A stretch of DNA of 64,000 nucleotides, from positions 62,001-126,000 of the forward strand of contig NZ_SGIM01000011.1 of NCBI RefSeq assembly GCF_004208515.1, read 5' to 3'. The notes beneath the pieces are model-generated. The model did not search any database. It was not told the origin of the DNA and saw only the letters and a program-made list of their open reading frames with translations. This DNA comes from Acinetobacter halotolerans (GTDB lineage: Bacteria; Pseudomonadota; Gammaproteobacteria; Pseudomonadales; Moraxellaceae). The translations under genes and the position numbers were made by a program. Shown here one piece after another: positions 37,209 to 45,612 of this stretch; position 1 is the stretch's first letter, and each line of letters opens with the position of its first letter.

Positions 37209-37236
37209 AAAAAAGCCCGAAAACGGGCTTTTTTAC
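37209..37236. terminator. Bidirectional terminator before rpsT
   Basis: A stem AAAAAAGCCCG (37209-37219) and CGGGCTTTTTT (37224-37234) around AAAA. It serves the 427-residue protein gene and the convergent rpsT. Confidence 0.92.
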
Positions 37237-37246
37237 ATGCATCAAA

Positions 37247-37513
37247 TTAGTTAGCTAAAGCTTTAACTTGTGCGTTTAAGCGGCTCTTATGACGAGCTGC
37301 TTTATTTTTGTGGATGATGCCTTTGTCAGCCATACGGTCGATTACTGGAACAGCTGTTTTGTAAGCTTCTGAAGCAACTGTATAGTCACCAGCAGCGATC
37401 GCATTTACTGTACGCTTGATGTAAGTACGAACCATAGAACGCAAGCTTGCGTTGTGTTTGCGTGCTTTAACGTTTTGACGAGCACGTTTTTTAGCTTGAG
37501 CAGAGTTTGCCAC
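37247..37513 (-). CDS. rpsT: 30S ribosomal protein S20
   Basis: An 88-residue, very basic helical protein with the S20 signature ([34 protein letters not shown] and [19 protein letters not shown]). It binds the 5' domain of 16S rRNA. It is monocistronic with its own promoter and a structured leader of about 85 bases. In E. coli S20 represses its own translation through such a leader; the same is plausible here. Confidence 0.98.
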   Translation of the reverse strand: MANSAQAKKRARQNVKARKHNASLRSMVRTYIKRTVNAIAAGDYTVASEAYKTAVPVIDRMADKGIIHKNKAARHKSRLNAQVKALAN

Positions 37514-37545
37514 TCGTGCACTCCTTAAAAATAAGTTGGTCTGGG

Positions 37546-37590
37546 CGGGCTGAAGTTAAAACCAAATAATTGGCAACATTCACCAGCCCG
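37546..37590 (-). promoter_or_regulatory. Structured leader of rpsT
   Basis: CGGGCTG (37546-37552) and CAGCCCG (37584-37590) form a perfect outer stem. Within it CCAA-ATAA-TTGG (37562-37573) forms an inner hairpin. It lies between the predicted rpsT transcription start and the start codon. Confidence 0.55.
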
Positions 37591-37604
37591 TAAACAAGTG
37601 GCAT

Positions 37605-37633
37605 ATTTTGAGGAAACTACGCCCCGAAGTCAA
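37605..37633 (-). promoter_or_regulatory. rpsT promoter
   Basis: On the minus strand: TTGACT (37633-37628), a 17-base spacer and CAAAAT (37610-37605). Confidence 0.6.
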
Positions 37634-37723
37634 GCCTTGTAATGTTTTTAAGTGCATTTAACAGATGATAATCACGCAAGAAAACGTTACATTAATCTAA
37701 ATGATGAATTGGAAGAACTATAA

Positions 37724-38389
37724 ATGAGCATCGGTGATAAAAAAGCAATCGTAATTGGTGCAACGGGTTTGGTGGGGCAGGCGTTAGTCAATGAATTACA
37801 GCAGTCAGATGACTTTCACTCAATCACTGTAGTCGTTCGTAAAAAATCAACTATATTAGACTCTTATAGTAAAGTTACACAGCTCGTTGTGGAAGATCTT
37901 CTTTTGCTCAATGATGAAGATGTCAATGCTCATACCCATGCATTTAGTTGTCTGGGTAGCACCATAAAACAGGCTGGATCAAAACAAGCTTTTTATGCAA
38001 TTGACTATGAAATTAATGCTCATTTTGCTGATTTGATCCAGGATAAAAATATTCATTTTTTAGTGGTTAGTGCATTAGGAGCGAATGCTAATTCACCAGT
38101 TTTCTATAATAAAGTGAAAGGTGAGCTGGAAACCTACTTAAAAAGTTTATCTATTTATAAGCTATCCATTTTTCAACCTTCGCTTTTAATTGGTAAGCGC
38201 AGTGAGATGCGTTTTCTTGAAGATATGGCCCAAACTTTATTTAAATTGGTTGAAAAAAAGTGGACGAAACCGTTTAAATTTAAGCCTGTAACAGCTGAGC
38301 AATTGGCGCATACTATGCTTGTCGCAGCTCAGAGCCAAACTGCGGCTTTTAAGCTATATGATAATTTGAGTATACAACAGACCCAATAA
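37724..38389 (+). CDS. NAD(P)-binding Rossmann-fold protein (TIP30-like atypical SDR)
   Basis: A 221-residue atypical SDR with the nucleotide-binding motif VIGATGLVGQ (about 11-20), CLGSTIKQAGS near 85 and LVVSALGANANSPVFYNKVKGELE with a Tyr-x3-Lys pair (about 121-144). It resembles the HTATIP2/TIP30-like family of oxidoreductases. The substrate is unknown. It is followed after 12 bases by rraA and then a GST-like gene, suggesting a three-gene operon. Confidence 0.8.
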   Translation: MSIGDKKAIVIGATGLVGQALVNELQQSDDFHSITVVVRKKSTILDSYSKVTQLVVEDLLLLNDEDVNAHTHAFSCLGSTIKQAGSKQAFYAIDYEINAHFADLIQDKNIHFLVVSALGANANSPVFYNKVKGELETYLKSLSIYKLSIFQPSLLIGKRSEMRFLEDMAQTLFKLVEKKWTKPFKFKPVTAEQLAHTMLVAAQSQTAAFKLYDNLSIQQTQ

Positions 38390-38401
38390 TGGAGAACTTC
38401 G

Positions 38402-38914
38402 GTGACAACAGCAGCTTTTGTAACGTGTGATTTGTTAGATGATAATCCTGAAAAAGACTTACAAGTGGTAACGCCATCGATGGATGGTAAGTTTTTTAAA
38501 AGTTATGGCGCACGTAAGACTTTTGGTGGGCAAATCGTAACTGTGAAGTGTTTTGAGGACAATTCTCGGGTAAAAGAGCTTTTGGCAACAGACGGTACTG
38601 GCAAAGTACTGGTGGTTGATGGCGGCGCTTCTATGCGTTGTGCATTGATGGGTGATTTAATTGCTGAGTCTGCAGTAAAAAATCACTGGAACGGTGTGGT
38701 AATTTACGGTTGTGTACGTGATGTGGATGCAATAGCAGAGCTTGATTTAGGTGTGCATGCATTGGCTGCAATTCCGCAAAAAAGTAACCGTAAGGGCATA
38801 GGTGAAGTTGATATTGCACTGTATTTTGGTGGTGTAACGATCAATTCTGGTGATTATATCTATGCGGATAATAATGGAATCGTGATCGCAAAAGAAAAAT
38901 TGGTCGACTGCTAA
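38402..38914 (+). CDS. rraA: RraA family protein (regulator of RNase E activity A)
   Basis: A 170-residue RraA-fold protein. In E. coli RraA binds and inhibits RNase E; the family also includes HMG/oxaloacetate aldolases. Visible features include FGGQIVTVKCFEDNSRVKELL, VVDGGASMRCALMGDLIAE and GVVIYGCVRD. Start is GTG, supported by GGAG ten bases upstream. Length and sequence are close to the true RraA group. The next gene begins 13 bases downstream. Confidence 0.9.
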   Translation: MTTAAFVTCDLLDDNPEKDLQVVTPSMDGKFFKSYGARKTFGGQIVTVKCFEDNSRVKELLATDGTGKVLVVDGGASMRCALMGDLIAESAVKNHWNGVVIYGCVRDVDAIAELDLGVHALAAIPQKSNRKGIGEVDIALYFGGVTINSGDYIYADNNGIVIAKEKLVDC

Positions 38915-38926
38915 AAGGATCGCGAT

Positions 38927-39715
38927 ATGCTAAAAATGGTGAATCATCAATTCAAGATTTTACAATCTGTTGCGGCAACGCTAATAGAAGGTGGGCGAGG
39001 TGTATCGGGAACTCCATTTCCGAATCAACCATCAAAGCCGATTAAATTATATGAGTTTGAGGGCTCACCATTTTGTCGTCGTGTTCGTGAAGTCATCACC
39101 TTATTGAATTTGGACGTGGAAGTTTATCCATGCCCTAAAGGTGGCCAAAAATATCGCAAGATCGTAAAAGAAAAAGGTGGGAAAAGGCAGTTTCCCTTTT
39201 TGATTGATGAAAATACAGGTGATCAACTTTATGAGTCACAAGAAATTATTCATCATCTTTTTAAGCATTATGGGAAAACAGGACAAACACCTAGGAAATT
39301 TAGTCATTATCCTAAGCTCCCTTATGTGTCTACCTTAGCAACGGTGGTCAATGCGGCGCGAGGTGTTTGGATCAATAAACAAATAATTGATCGTCCTGAG
39401 CCGGAGCAATTATTGGAATTATGGAGCTTTGAAGCGAGCCCATATACACGTTTAGTGCGTGAATTGTTATGTGAATTAGAATTGCCATATGTTTTGCACA
39501 ACGTACCGAAAGAGCGTTGGCAAGATATGGGACCTGCGATTTTGCGATTAAAACCAGGTCAATATATTCCATTACCAAATGGCAAGCGTGAGAAAGTTGT
39601 GGAAATCATGGGGCGTGATATTCAAGTGCCTTATTTGATTGATCCAAACACAGGTGTGAAGATGTTTGAATCTGCCAAGATTGTTGAATATCTAAAAAAG
39701 CAGTACGGACAATAA
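38927..39715 (+). CDS. Protein with two tandem glutathione S-transferase N-terminal (thioredoxin-fold) domains
   Basis: A 262-residue protein made of two similar thioredoxin-like GST N-domains. The first (about 43-120) has YEFEGSPFCRRVREV and a PFLIDENTG...LYESQEIIHHL pattern. The second (about 155-260) has WSFEASPYTRLVREL and PYLIDPNTG...MFESAKIVEYL. The catalytic-position Cys of the first copy is Thr in the second. The GST C-terminal helical domain is missing. The family is known in plants and proteobacteria, but its activity is unclear. It is last of the probable operon with rraA. Confidence 0.82.
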   Translation: MLKMVNHQFKILQSVAATLIEGGRGVSGTPFPNQPSKPIKLYEFEGSPFCRRVREVITLLNLDVEVYPCPKGGQKYRKIVKEKGGKRQFPFLIDENTGDQLYESQEIIHHLFKHYGKTGQTPRKFSHYPKLPYVSTLATVVNAARGVWINKQIIDRPEPEQLLELWSFEASPYTRLVRELLCELELPYVLHNVPKERWQDMGPAILRLKPGQYIPLPNGKREKVVEIMGRDIQVPYLIDPNTGVKMFESAKIVEYLKKQYGQ

Positions 39716-39723
39716 AATAAATT

Positions 39724-39756
39724 AAAAAAAGCATCTTTTAGAAGATGCTTTTTTTA
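39724..39756 (+). terminator. Terminator after the tandem-GST gene
   Basis: The stem GCATCTT/AAGATGC (39731-39748) is flanked by seven A and seven T residues. Confidence 0.9.
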
Positions 39757-39767
39757 ATTGATGCATA

Positions 39768-39800
39768 AAAAAAGCTGAATCAAGAGATTCAGCTTTTTTG
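39768..39800 (-). terminator. Terminator of the thiolase gene
   Basis: The stem AAAAAAGCTGAATC (39768-39781) pairs with GATTCAGCTTTTTT (39786-39799). It is a second, separate hairpin facing the minus-strand thiolase gene. Confidence 0.9.
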
Positions 39801-39813
39801 AACAGCTTAGAAA

Positions 39814-41340
39814 TTATTTTTCAATAATTGCTGTTACACCTTGACCACCAGCAGCACAGATCGAAACGAGTACACGACCTGAACCTTTTTGATTCAATAG
39901 TTTTGCAGCAGTTGCGATGATACGACCGCCAGTTGCAGCAAATGGGTGACCAGCAGCTAAAGAAGAACCTTTAACGTTAAGTTTGCTCATGTCAATTGAA
40001 CCCAAAGGTGCATCTAAACCTAAACGCTCTTTGCAGAATTTCTCATCTTCCCAAGCTTTCAAAGTAGAAAGAACTTGTGATGCAAAAGCTTCGTGGATTT
40101 CATAGTAATCAAAATCTTGAAGTTTAAGACCAGCACGCTCAAGCATACGTGGAACTGCATAAGCAGGAGCCATCAACAAGCCTTCTTTCTTACCTACGAA
40201 ATCTACCGCAGCAGTTTCAGAGAAAGTTAGGTAAGCAAGAACTTCGTGACCATTCGCTTTAGCCCACTCTTCAGAAGCTAAAAGAACACAAGAAGCACCA
40301 TCAGTAAGTGGCGTAGAGTTACCCGCTGTCATCGTCGCAGCTTCGCCTTTACCAAATACTGGTTTTAATTTAGCTAATTTCTCAGCAGTAGAGTCAGCAC
40401 GTAAATTATTATCACGGCTTAAACCCATAAATGGTGTGATTAAGTCATCGAAGAAACCTTCTTCGTATGCTTTTGCCATTTTTTGGTGAGAAGATGCAGC
40501 AAGTTCATCTTGCGCTTCACGAGCAATATTCCACTCTAATGCTGTGATTGCAGCATGATCACCCATTGCAAGACCAGTACGTGGCTCACCATTTTTAGGT
40601 GCATCCATCAAATCTTTTAGATTGATTTTAGAGAGTGCTTTTAAACGATCTTTACCTGTTTTAGCGATGTTAAGTTCAAGTAAAGCTTTACGTAAACCAT
40701 CACCGAAAGCAATAGGGGCATCAGAAGTTGTATCTACACCACCCGCAATACCGACTTCGATTTGACCTAGCGCAATTTTGTTTGCAACAAGGAATGCAGC
40801 TTGTAAACCAGTACCACATGCTTGTTGAATGTCAAAAGCAGGTGTTTCTGGTGCAAGTTGTGTGTTTAAAACACATTCACGTGTCATGTTAAAGTCACGG
40901 CTGTGCTTTAATACAGCACCAGCAACCACTTCACCTAAACGCTGACCTTGTAGGTTGAAACGCTCAACCAAACCGTTTAAGGCAGCCGTTAGCATATCCA
41001 TATTAGAGGCTTTAAAATAAGCACCATTTGAGCGAGCAAATGGAATACGATTACCGCCAATAATGGCTACACGACGGACAGTGTTTTGGCTCATGGTTTT
41101 ATCCTGTTGAACAGAAGGTTTGGTTGTTTTAGCTGTAGCAGCTTTTGTAGATGTAGAAGAAGCAGTGCTTTTGGTACTACGACTAGCAGAACGAACGCGA
41201 GTCGTTTTAGTTGTCGTACTTGCTGCTTTAGGAGTTGTGCCAGCACTCTTACTCTTGGTAGGAGTTGCTTTTGATGTATTTGACACAGTCTCTTGAGCAG
41301 AATTCTCGACTGCTGGATTTTCTTGAGTTGTTTTGCTCAT
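39814..41340 (-). CDS. Acetyl-CoA C-acyltransferase (thiolase, FadI/FadA2-like) with a basic low-complexity N-terminal extension
   Basis: A 508-residue thiolase. The catalytic part (from residue 83) has the nucleophile Cys175 (QQACGTG), the His motif HEAFASQ, GHPFAATGG and the second Cys in CAAGGQGV. Residues 1-82 are a Lys/Ser/Thr/Ala-rich disordered tail (KSKSAGTTPKAASTTTKTTR and similar) resembling histone or phasin tails. Two starts look usable: ATG 41340 behind GGAAAAG, and ATG 41094 behind AGGAT, which gives a canonical 426-residue thiolase. It lies divergent from the HMW FabG gene, an arrangement like mycobacterial fadA2/fabG4/htdX. It probably cleaves or condenses 3-ketoacyl-CoA. Confidence 0.9.
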   Translation of the reverse strand: MSKTTQENPAVENSAQETVSNTSKATPTKSKSAGTTPKAASTTTKTTRVRSASRSTKSTASSTSTKAATAKTTKPSVQQDKTMSQNTVRRVAIIGGNRIPFARSNGAYFKASNMDMLTAALNGLVERFNLQGQRLGEVVAGAVLKHSRDFNMTRECVLNTQLAPETPAFDIQQACGTGLQAAFLVANKIALGQIEVGIAGGVDTTSDAPIAFGDGLRKALLELNIAKTGKDRLKALSKINLKDLMDAPKNGEPRTGLAMGDHAAITALEWNIAREAQDELAASSHQKMAKAYEEGFFDDLITPFMGLSRDNNLRADSTAEKLAKLKPVFGKGEAATMTAGNSTPLTDGASCVLLASEEWAKANGHEVLAYLTFSETAAVDFVGKKEGLLMAPAYAVPRMLERAGLKLQDFDYYEIHEAFASQVLSTLKAWEDEKFCKERLGLDAPLGSIDMSKLNVKGSSLAAGHPFAATGGRIIATAAKLLNQKGSGRVLVSICAAGGQGVTAIIEK

Positions 41341-41564
41341 AAGGCTTTTCCAAGCATAATTGCGATATTCTTGCTATAACAATAGCATATTTACGATATT
41401 GCGGTATTGACTAGAATGACGCTTTAGACCACATTCAGGTCAAGACATCGGAACATGAACTCAAGTATGATTTGTTGTGAGTCAATCAGACATTGATTTC
41501 ATGTTATTTCGCTAACATGATGCATGTGTTTGTAAAAAATTCATTTGTATGAGAGATAATAACC

Positions 41565-42956
41565 ATGACTGATCAATACCAAGCATTTACGCAATCACCT
41601 TTGGGTAAATTTGTCGTAAAAAATCTAGGTTTACCATCACCAGTTTCGTTAGATCGTTTTGAAAGCGCTCAACCAGTTGTGAATGGTGCAGTTTTGCTTG
41701 GCGCAGCACCTTCAAGCACAATTTCTGGCGCAATTGCTCAAGTGCTTAGCAATATCCATGCAGATAGCTATGTGGGTAATAATGTTGAATTACAACAAAC
41801 TGCTGCAAAAGTAGGGTTAAATCTTCGTCCACTTAATGCAGATGATAAAGAATCTAAATTTAAAGCGGTTGTATTTGATGCTTCTGGTATTCAGGATTCT
41901 GAACAACTTAAAGAATTGTATAATTTCTTTAATCCAATCGCGCGTCAAATTTCAAGTTCAGGTCGTGTCATTGTCATTGGTACAACACCTGAAACTGCTA
42001 AAACAGTAAAACAAGCGATTGCGCAACGTGCGCTAGAAGGTTTCGTCAAGTCTGCAGGCAAAGAGTTTAAAAAGGGTATTACTGCTCAAGTGGTTTATGT
42101 CGATCAAGGCGCTGAAGCGAATCTTGAATCAACTTTACGTTTCTTAATTTCTCCGCGTTCTGCTTATGTATCTGGTCAAGTGATCCGTATTTCTAAAGCA
42201 GATACTGTTGATTTAGATTGGGCGAAACCACTTGCCGGTAAAACTGCTCTAGTTACAGGTGCAAGCCGTGGTATCGGTGAAGCGATTGCTCACGTACTTG
42301 CGCGTGATGGCGCACATGTGATTTGCTTGGACGTTCCACAACAGCAAGCCGATCTTGAGCGTGTTGCAGGTTCGATTGGTGGTTCAGTTTTGGCGATTGA
42401 TATTACTGCTGCTGATGCTGGTGAGAAAATCAAAACTGCTGCTGCAAAACAGGGTGGTTTAGACGTTATTGTTCATAACGCAGGTATTACTCGTGACAAG
42501 ACTTTGGCAAACATGAAGCCAGAGTTGTGGGATCTTGTGATCAACATTAACTTGTCTGCGATCGAGCGTGTTAACGATTACTTACTATCAAATGATGGTT
42601 TAAATGCAAATGGCCGTATCGTTTGTGTATCATCAATCAGTGGTATCGCGGGTAACTTAGGTCAAACCAACTATGCTGTCTCTAAAGCAGGTGTGATTGG
42701 CTTAGTTAAATTTACTGCACCAACATTAAAGAACGGCATTACGATTAATGCGGTTGCGCCTGGTTTCATTGAAACTCAGATGACTGCTGCGATTCCTTTT
42801 GCGATTCGTGAAGCTGGTCGCCGTATGAACTCAATGAACCAAGGTGGTTTACCTGTAGATGTTGCTGAAGCGATTGCTTGGTATGCTTCAACTGGTTCAA
42901 CAGGTGTGACGGGTAACGTTGTTCGCGTATGTGGTCAAAGCTTATTAGGTGCGTAA
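41565..42956 (+). CDS. High-molecular-weight 3-oxoacyl-ACP/CoA reductase (FabG4-like)
   Basis: A 463-residue reductase, twice the size of ordinary FabG. Residues about 1-205 form a degenerate flavodoxin-like domain with no cofactor motif. Residues about 215-463 are a full SDR domain with TGASRGIGEA, HNAGITRD, SSISG and Tyr-x3-Lys in YAVSKAG. Mycobacterial FabG4 has the same build, prefers NADH and acts on long acyl-CoA. The divergent thiolase and downstream MaoC hydratase are the matching pathway partners. A terminator hairpin follows the stop codon. Confidence 0.9.
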   Translation: MTDQYQAFTQSPLGKFVVKNLGLPSPVSLDRFESAQPVVNGAVLLGAAPSSTISGAIAQVLSNIHADSYVGNNVELQQTAAKVGLNLRPLNADDKESKFKAVVFDASGIQDSEQLKELYNFFNPIARQISSSGRVIVIGTTPETAKTVKQAIAQRALEGFVKSAGKEFKKGITAQVVYVDQGAEANLESTLRFLISPRSAYVSGQVIRISKADTVDLDWAKPLAGKTALVTGASRGIGEAIAHVLARDGAHVICLDVPQQQADLERVAGSIGGSVLAIDITAADAGEKIKTAAAKQGGLDVIVHNAGITRDKTLANMKPELWDLVININLSAIERVNDYLLSNDGLNANGRIVCVSSISGIAGNLGQTNYAVSKAGVIGLVKFTAPTLKNGITINAVAPGFIETQMTAAIPFAIREAGRRMNSMNQGGLPVDVAEAIAWYASTGSTGVTGNVVRVCGQSLLGA

Positions 42957-42974
42957 AGCATTAGGGTTTTGAAG

Positions 42975-42999
42975 AGGGGTGCTTGTGCATCCCTTTTTT
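42975..42999 (+). terminator. Terminator or attenuator between the HMW fabG and maoC genes
   Basis: The stem AGGGGTGC (42975-42982) and GCATCCCT (42987-42994) contains one G-U pair and is followed by six T. The maoC ribosome-binding site begins about 11 bases later, so some readthrough is expected. Confidence 0.65.
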
Positions 43000-43023
43000 A
43001 TAAAAAATATTGAAAGGTTTATT

Positions 43024-43878
43024 ATGAATACACGTCATTTTAGTCAATTACCAAAACCTTACTTAGCTTATCCAAAAGTCATTCAAGGTTTAATTTTCAA
43101 AAAGCCAAAAGGCGAAAAAGTACTTCCACAAGTCGAATATGTAGTGGATACACTTCAGATTGATGCGAAGCATTTAGAAAGCTACAACGAAATCTGTGGT
43201 TTTAAAAATGATGGTTTTGTACCTGCGATCTATTTAGCTGTTTTGTCCCAAAGTTTGCAAATGCACATGATGACCAGTGAAGCATTTCCATTTGCGATTT
43301 TGGGATTGGTGCATATTCGCAACCAAATCAAACAGACACGCAAAATTGGTGTAAATGAACAAATTACCTTGTCATGCAAATTCGGTGAACTTCAGCCACA
43401 TGATAAAGGCTTACAGTTTGATTTTATCACCACAGCTAAGGTCGGTGGTGAAGTGGTAATGGAAAGCTTAACGACTTACCTATCTCGCCAAAAAACTGAG
43501 AAAAAAGCGGCTGAGAAAGCCAAAGAGACTCAAGCACCTGCTTATGAAGTTCAAGCAGAATGGGACATCTCAGAAAATACGGGGCGCCGTTATGCAAAGA
43601 TTTCGGGAGATTTTAACCTGATTCATATCCATGCAGTAACTGCGAAGGCGTTTGGTTTCAAACAAGCAATTGCGCATGGTATGTGGAGCAAAGCAAAAGC
43701 TTTAGCAAATATGGAGCTTCCAGAGGCTTATGAAGCTGACGTTTGGTTCAAATTACCAATGTATTTGCCTTCAAAAGTTGAATTTTTAACTGTTGCTGAA
43801 GCAAAGCAAACTGACTTTTTGATTCGTAATGTGAAATCTAAAAAGCCTCATGTTGCAGGTACAGTGAAAGCGCTTTAA
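43024..43878 (+). CDS. MaoC-family (R)-enoyl-CoA hydratase (HtdX-like)
   Basis: A 284-residue double-hotdog hydratase. The MaoC catalytic motif lies in the C-terminal hotdog: DFNLIHIHAVTAKAFGFKQAIAHG (about 200-223), with the conserved Asp/His pair for water activation. The N-terminal hotdog (about 1-140) lacks this motif. It interconverts (R)-3-hydroxyacyl and trans-2-enoyl thioesters, fitting the adjacent thiolase and FabG4-like reductase. Start at ATG 43024 follows GAAAGG. An in-frame GTG at 42979 lies inside the terminator hairpin and is rejected. Confidence 0.87.
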   Translation: MNTRHFSQLPKPYLAYPKVIQGLIFKKPKGEKVLPQVEYVVDTLQIDAKHLESYNEICGFKNDGFVPAIYLAVLSQSLQMHMMTSEAFPFAILGLVHIRNQIKQTRKIGVNEQITLSCKFGELQPHDKGLQFDFITTAKVGGEVVMESLTTYLSRQKTEKKAAEKAKETQAPAYEVQAEWDISENTGRRYAKISGDFNLIHIHAVTAKAFGFKQAIAHGMWSKAKALANMELPEAYEADVWFKLPMYLPSKVEFLTVAEAKQTDFLIRNVKSKKPHVAGTVKAL

Positions 43879-43961
43879 TACAAAATAGCATGCTAAATTA
43901 TCCCTTTTGTTCGCAAGAGGGATATTCTAAAAACATAAATATTATAAGGATATTTGCATTG

Positions 43962-45212
43962 ATGAAAGAAATTTTATTTGCCGATACACATCATTATCAA
44001 GGCAATGTCGATGAACGGTTTACTGATCTAGCAGCACAATTCAGTCGTTTTCAGGATGCTCGAAGTCACTTAGGAGGCGCTGCTTTAGTCGTCTATTTTC
44101 AAGGGCAAAAAGTTGTCGATATTTTTACAGGTAAAAAATCTCAACAAGAAGATTGGCAATCCGATACCCTCTCGATGTGTTATTCCACAGGTAAGGGCAT
44201 TCTGGCAACACTTGCACATATTTTGGTGAGTGAGGGGTTACTCGATTACGATACACCGATCGCGCAATATTGGCCTGAATTTGCTCAAAATGGCAAAGCC
44301 AATATGACTTTGCGTCATGTCTTATCCCATCAAAGTGGCTTGTTTGATATTCGTAATATGATCAATGAAGCCGTGGAAATGCTGGATTGGCCCCATATGT
44401 TAAATGTTGTCGCAGCAGCAACACCACGTTTTATAGCAGGTGAAGGCTTTGCCTACCAACCACTGACTTATGGATGGATTGTCGGCGGTATATTGGAAAA
44501 AGCGGCAAAACAACCTCTAAATTGGTTAATGCAACACTATTTGGTCCAGCCATTGGCATTGGATGGTGCGTACTTTGGCGTGCCAGAACAAGAATTAACT
44601 CGTGTAGCACGTCTTTTAGAAAAGCCAAAAGCACCGACGTCACCGAAACCAGCAACCAAAAAAACCAATCAACCTCGTAAAGGCTCTTGGTCGGAAAAAT
44701 TATTGGAACTCTCTGGGCAAGATCCTCAAGATTTCAAAGATGCGATGATTCCTAAAGGCATGCGTGGATTTAGTTTTTTTAGCGATCTAGGGTTACAGGC
44801 TGCAATTCCTGCTGCAAATGGAGTGTTCACTGCGAATAGTCTTGCGAAAGTGTATGCCATGCTTGCCAATAAAGGGCAGTGGGATGGACAGCAATTAATT
44901 CGTCCAGACGTTTTTAAGCAGCTCAGTACAGTTCAAAACAAGGCTCGTGATCGGGTAATGCCAATTCCAATGCATTGGCGCTTAGGTTATCACCGTATTT
45001 TAACGATGGGAAAACGCACGCCTCATGGTTTTGGCCATATAGGTTTTAATGGTTCAGGTGCTTGGTGTGATCTTGATCGCGAGCTGAGCTTTGCATATAC
45101 GCACAACTTTAATATTACCTCTTCCACAGGTGATTATCGTTTGTGGGGATTAAGCCAAGAAGCATTACGTTGCGCAGATGCGATTCTGACGGGGCGAAAA
45201 GGGTGGTTTTAA
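43962..45212 (+). CDS. Serine hydrolase of the beta-lactamase/EstB family
   Basis: A 416-residue protein with the class C beta-lactamase/penicillin-binding fold. Ser75-x-x-Lys78 in CYSTGKG is the catalytic pair, and the second motif tyrosine lies around EGFAYQPLTYGW. A conserved late segment GFGHIGFNGSGA replaces the KTG triad with HxG. It has no signal peptide, so an intracellular esterase or lipase role is more likely than resistance. A Pro/Lys-rich insert occurs at about 222-245. Start at ATG 43962 follows AAGGA; an upstream start at 43890 lacks this. It follows maoC by 83 bases and may share its transcript. Confidence 0.85.
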   Translation: MKEILFADTHHYQGNVDERFTDLAAQFSRFQDARSHLGGAALVVYFQGQKVVDIFTGKKSQQEDWQSDTLSMCYSTGKGILATLAHILVSEGLLDYDTPIAQYWPEFAQNGKANMTLRHVLSHQSGLFDIRNMINEAVEMLDWPHMLNVVAAATPRFIAGEGFAYQPLTYGWIVGGILEKAAKQPLNWLMQHYLVQPLALDGAYFGVPEQELTRVARLLEKPKAPTSPKPATKKTNQPRKGSWSEKLLELSGQDPQDFKDAMIPKGMRGFSFFSDLGLQAAIPAANGVFTANSLAKVYAMLANKGQWDGQQLIRPDVFKQLSTVQNKARDRVMPIPMHWRLGYHRILTMGKRTPHGFGHIGFNGSGAWCDLDRELSFAYTHNFNITSSTGDYRLWGLSQEALRCADAILTGRKGWF

Positions 45213-45226
45213 CCCCCTTTTTTTTG
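45197..45226 (+). terminator. Terminator after the beta-lactamase-fold gene
   Basis: AAAAGGG (45197-45203) pairs with CCCTTTT (45215-45221) and is followed by T residues. It overlaps the stop codon. Confidence 0.75.
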
Positions 45227-45579
45227 ATTCTAAAAATTTCCATGTTGCAAAAAAGATAAGTTGAATTCAAATTGCGTCTAAAAAACAACGTTTTAAGACT
45301 GAAATTAATTGAGTTTAGGTAAGGTAATGGAAGTAATCTGCTGACATTTAAAGTTAAGTAATCAAAAAACCGTATTGTTTATAAAAACTAAACAACTATA
45401 GGTTGTTTTGTGATCAAAAACTCACTTGTAGCTATAATTCAGCCGCAGTATTAAGTAAGCTCAAAATTGCTCGTCTAATTGGTGTTATTGCTTTGAAATT
45501 TGAGCTAGAAAACACATATCCAAAGAAATGTGATAAAAATAAGCTCATGATATTTAATGAATATTTATAAAATTAAAGC
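45227..45579. other. AT-rich intergenic region upstream of cpaA
   Basis: About 350 bases without a credible gene. It holds a small inverted repeat AAACAAC/GTTGTTT (45390-45396 and 45402-45408) and an imperfect dyad near 45278-45299. No function can be assigned. The cpaA promoter lies at its right end. Confidence 0.4.
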
Positions 45580-45608
45580 TTGATGGTGGCTAGGCATTTT
45601 GCTAAAGT
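45580..45608 (+). promoter_or_regulatory. Candidate cpaA promoter
   Basis: TTGATG, a 17-base spacer and TAAAGT. The predicted transcript start is about 45615, inside the dyad TGTGTA-N5-TACACA. Confidence 0.5.
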
Positions 45609-45612
45609 TGAG

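Noticed and set aside
42979-43023. Longer start (GTG) for the MaoC hydratase
   Set aside because: The codons lie within a terminator hairpin, while ATG 43024 has its own GAAAGG and matches the family start.
43962-45212. Reading the beta-lactamase-fold protein as an antibiotic resistance gene
   Set aside because: It has no signal peptide and the third motif is HxG-like rather than KTG, which fits EstB-type esterases better than periplasmic beta-lactamases.
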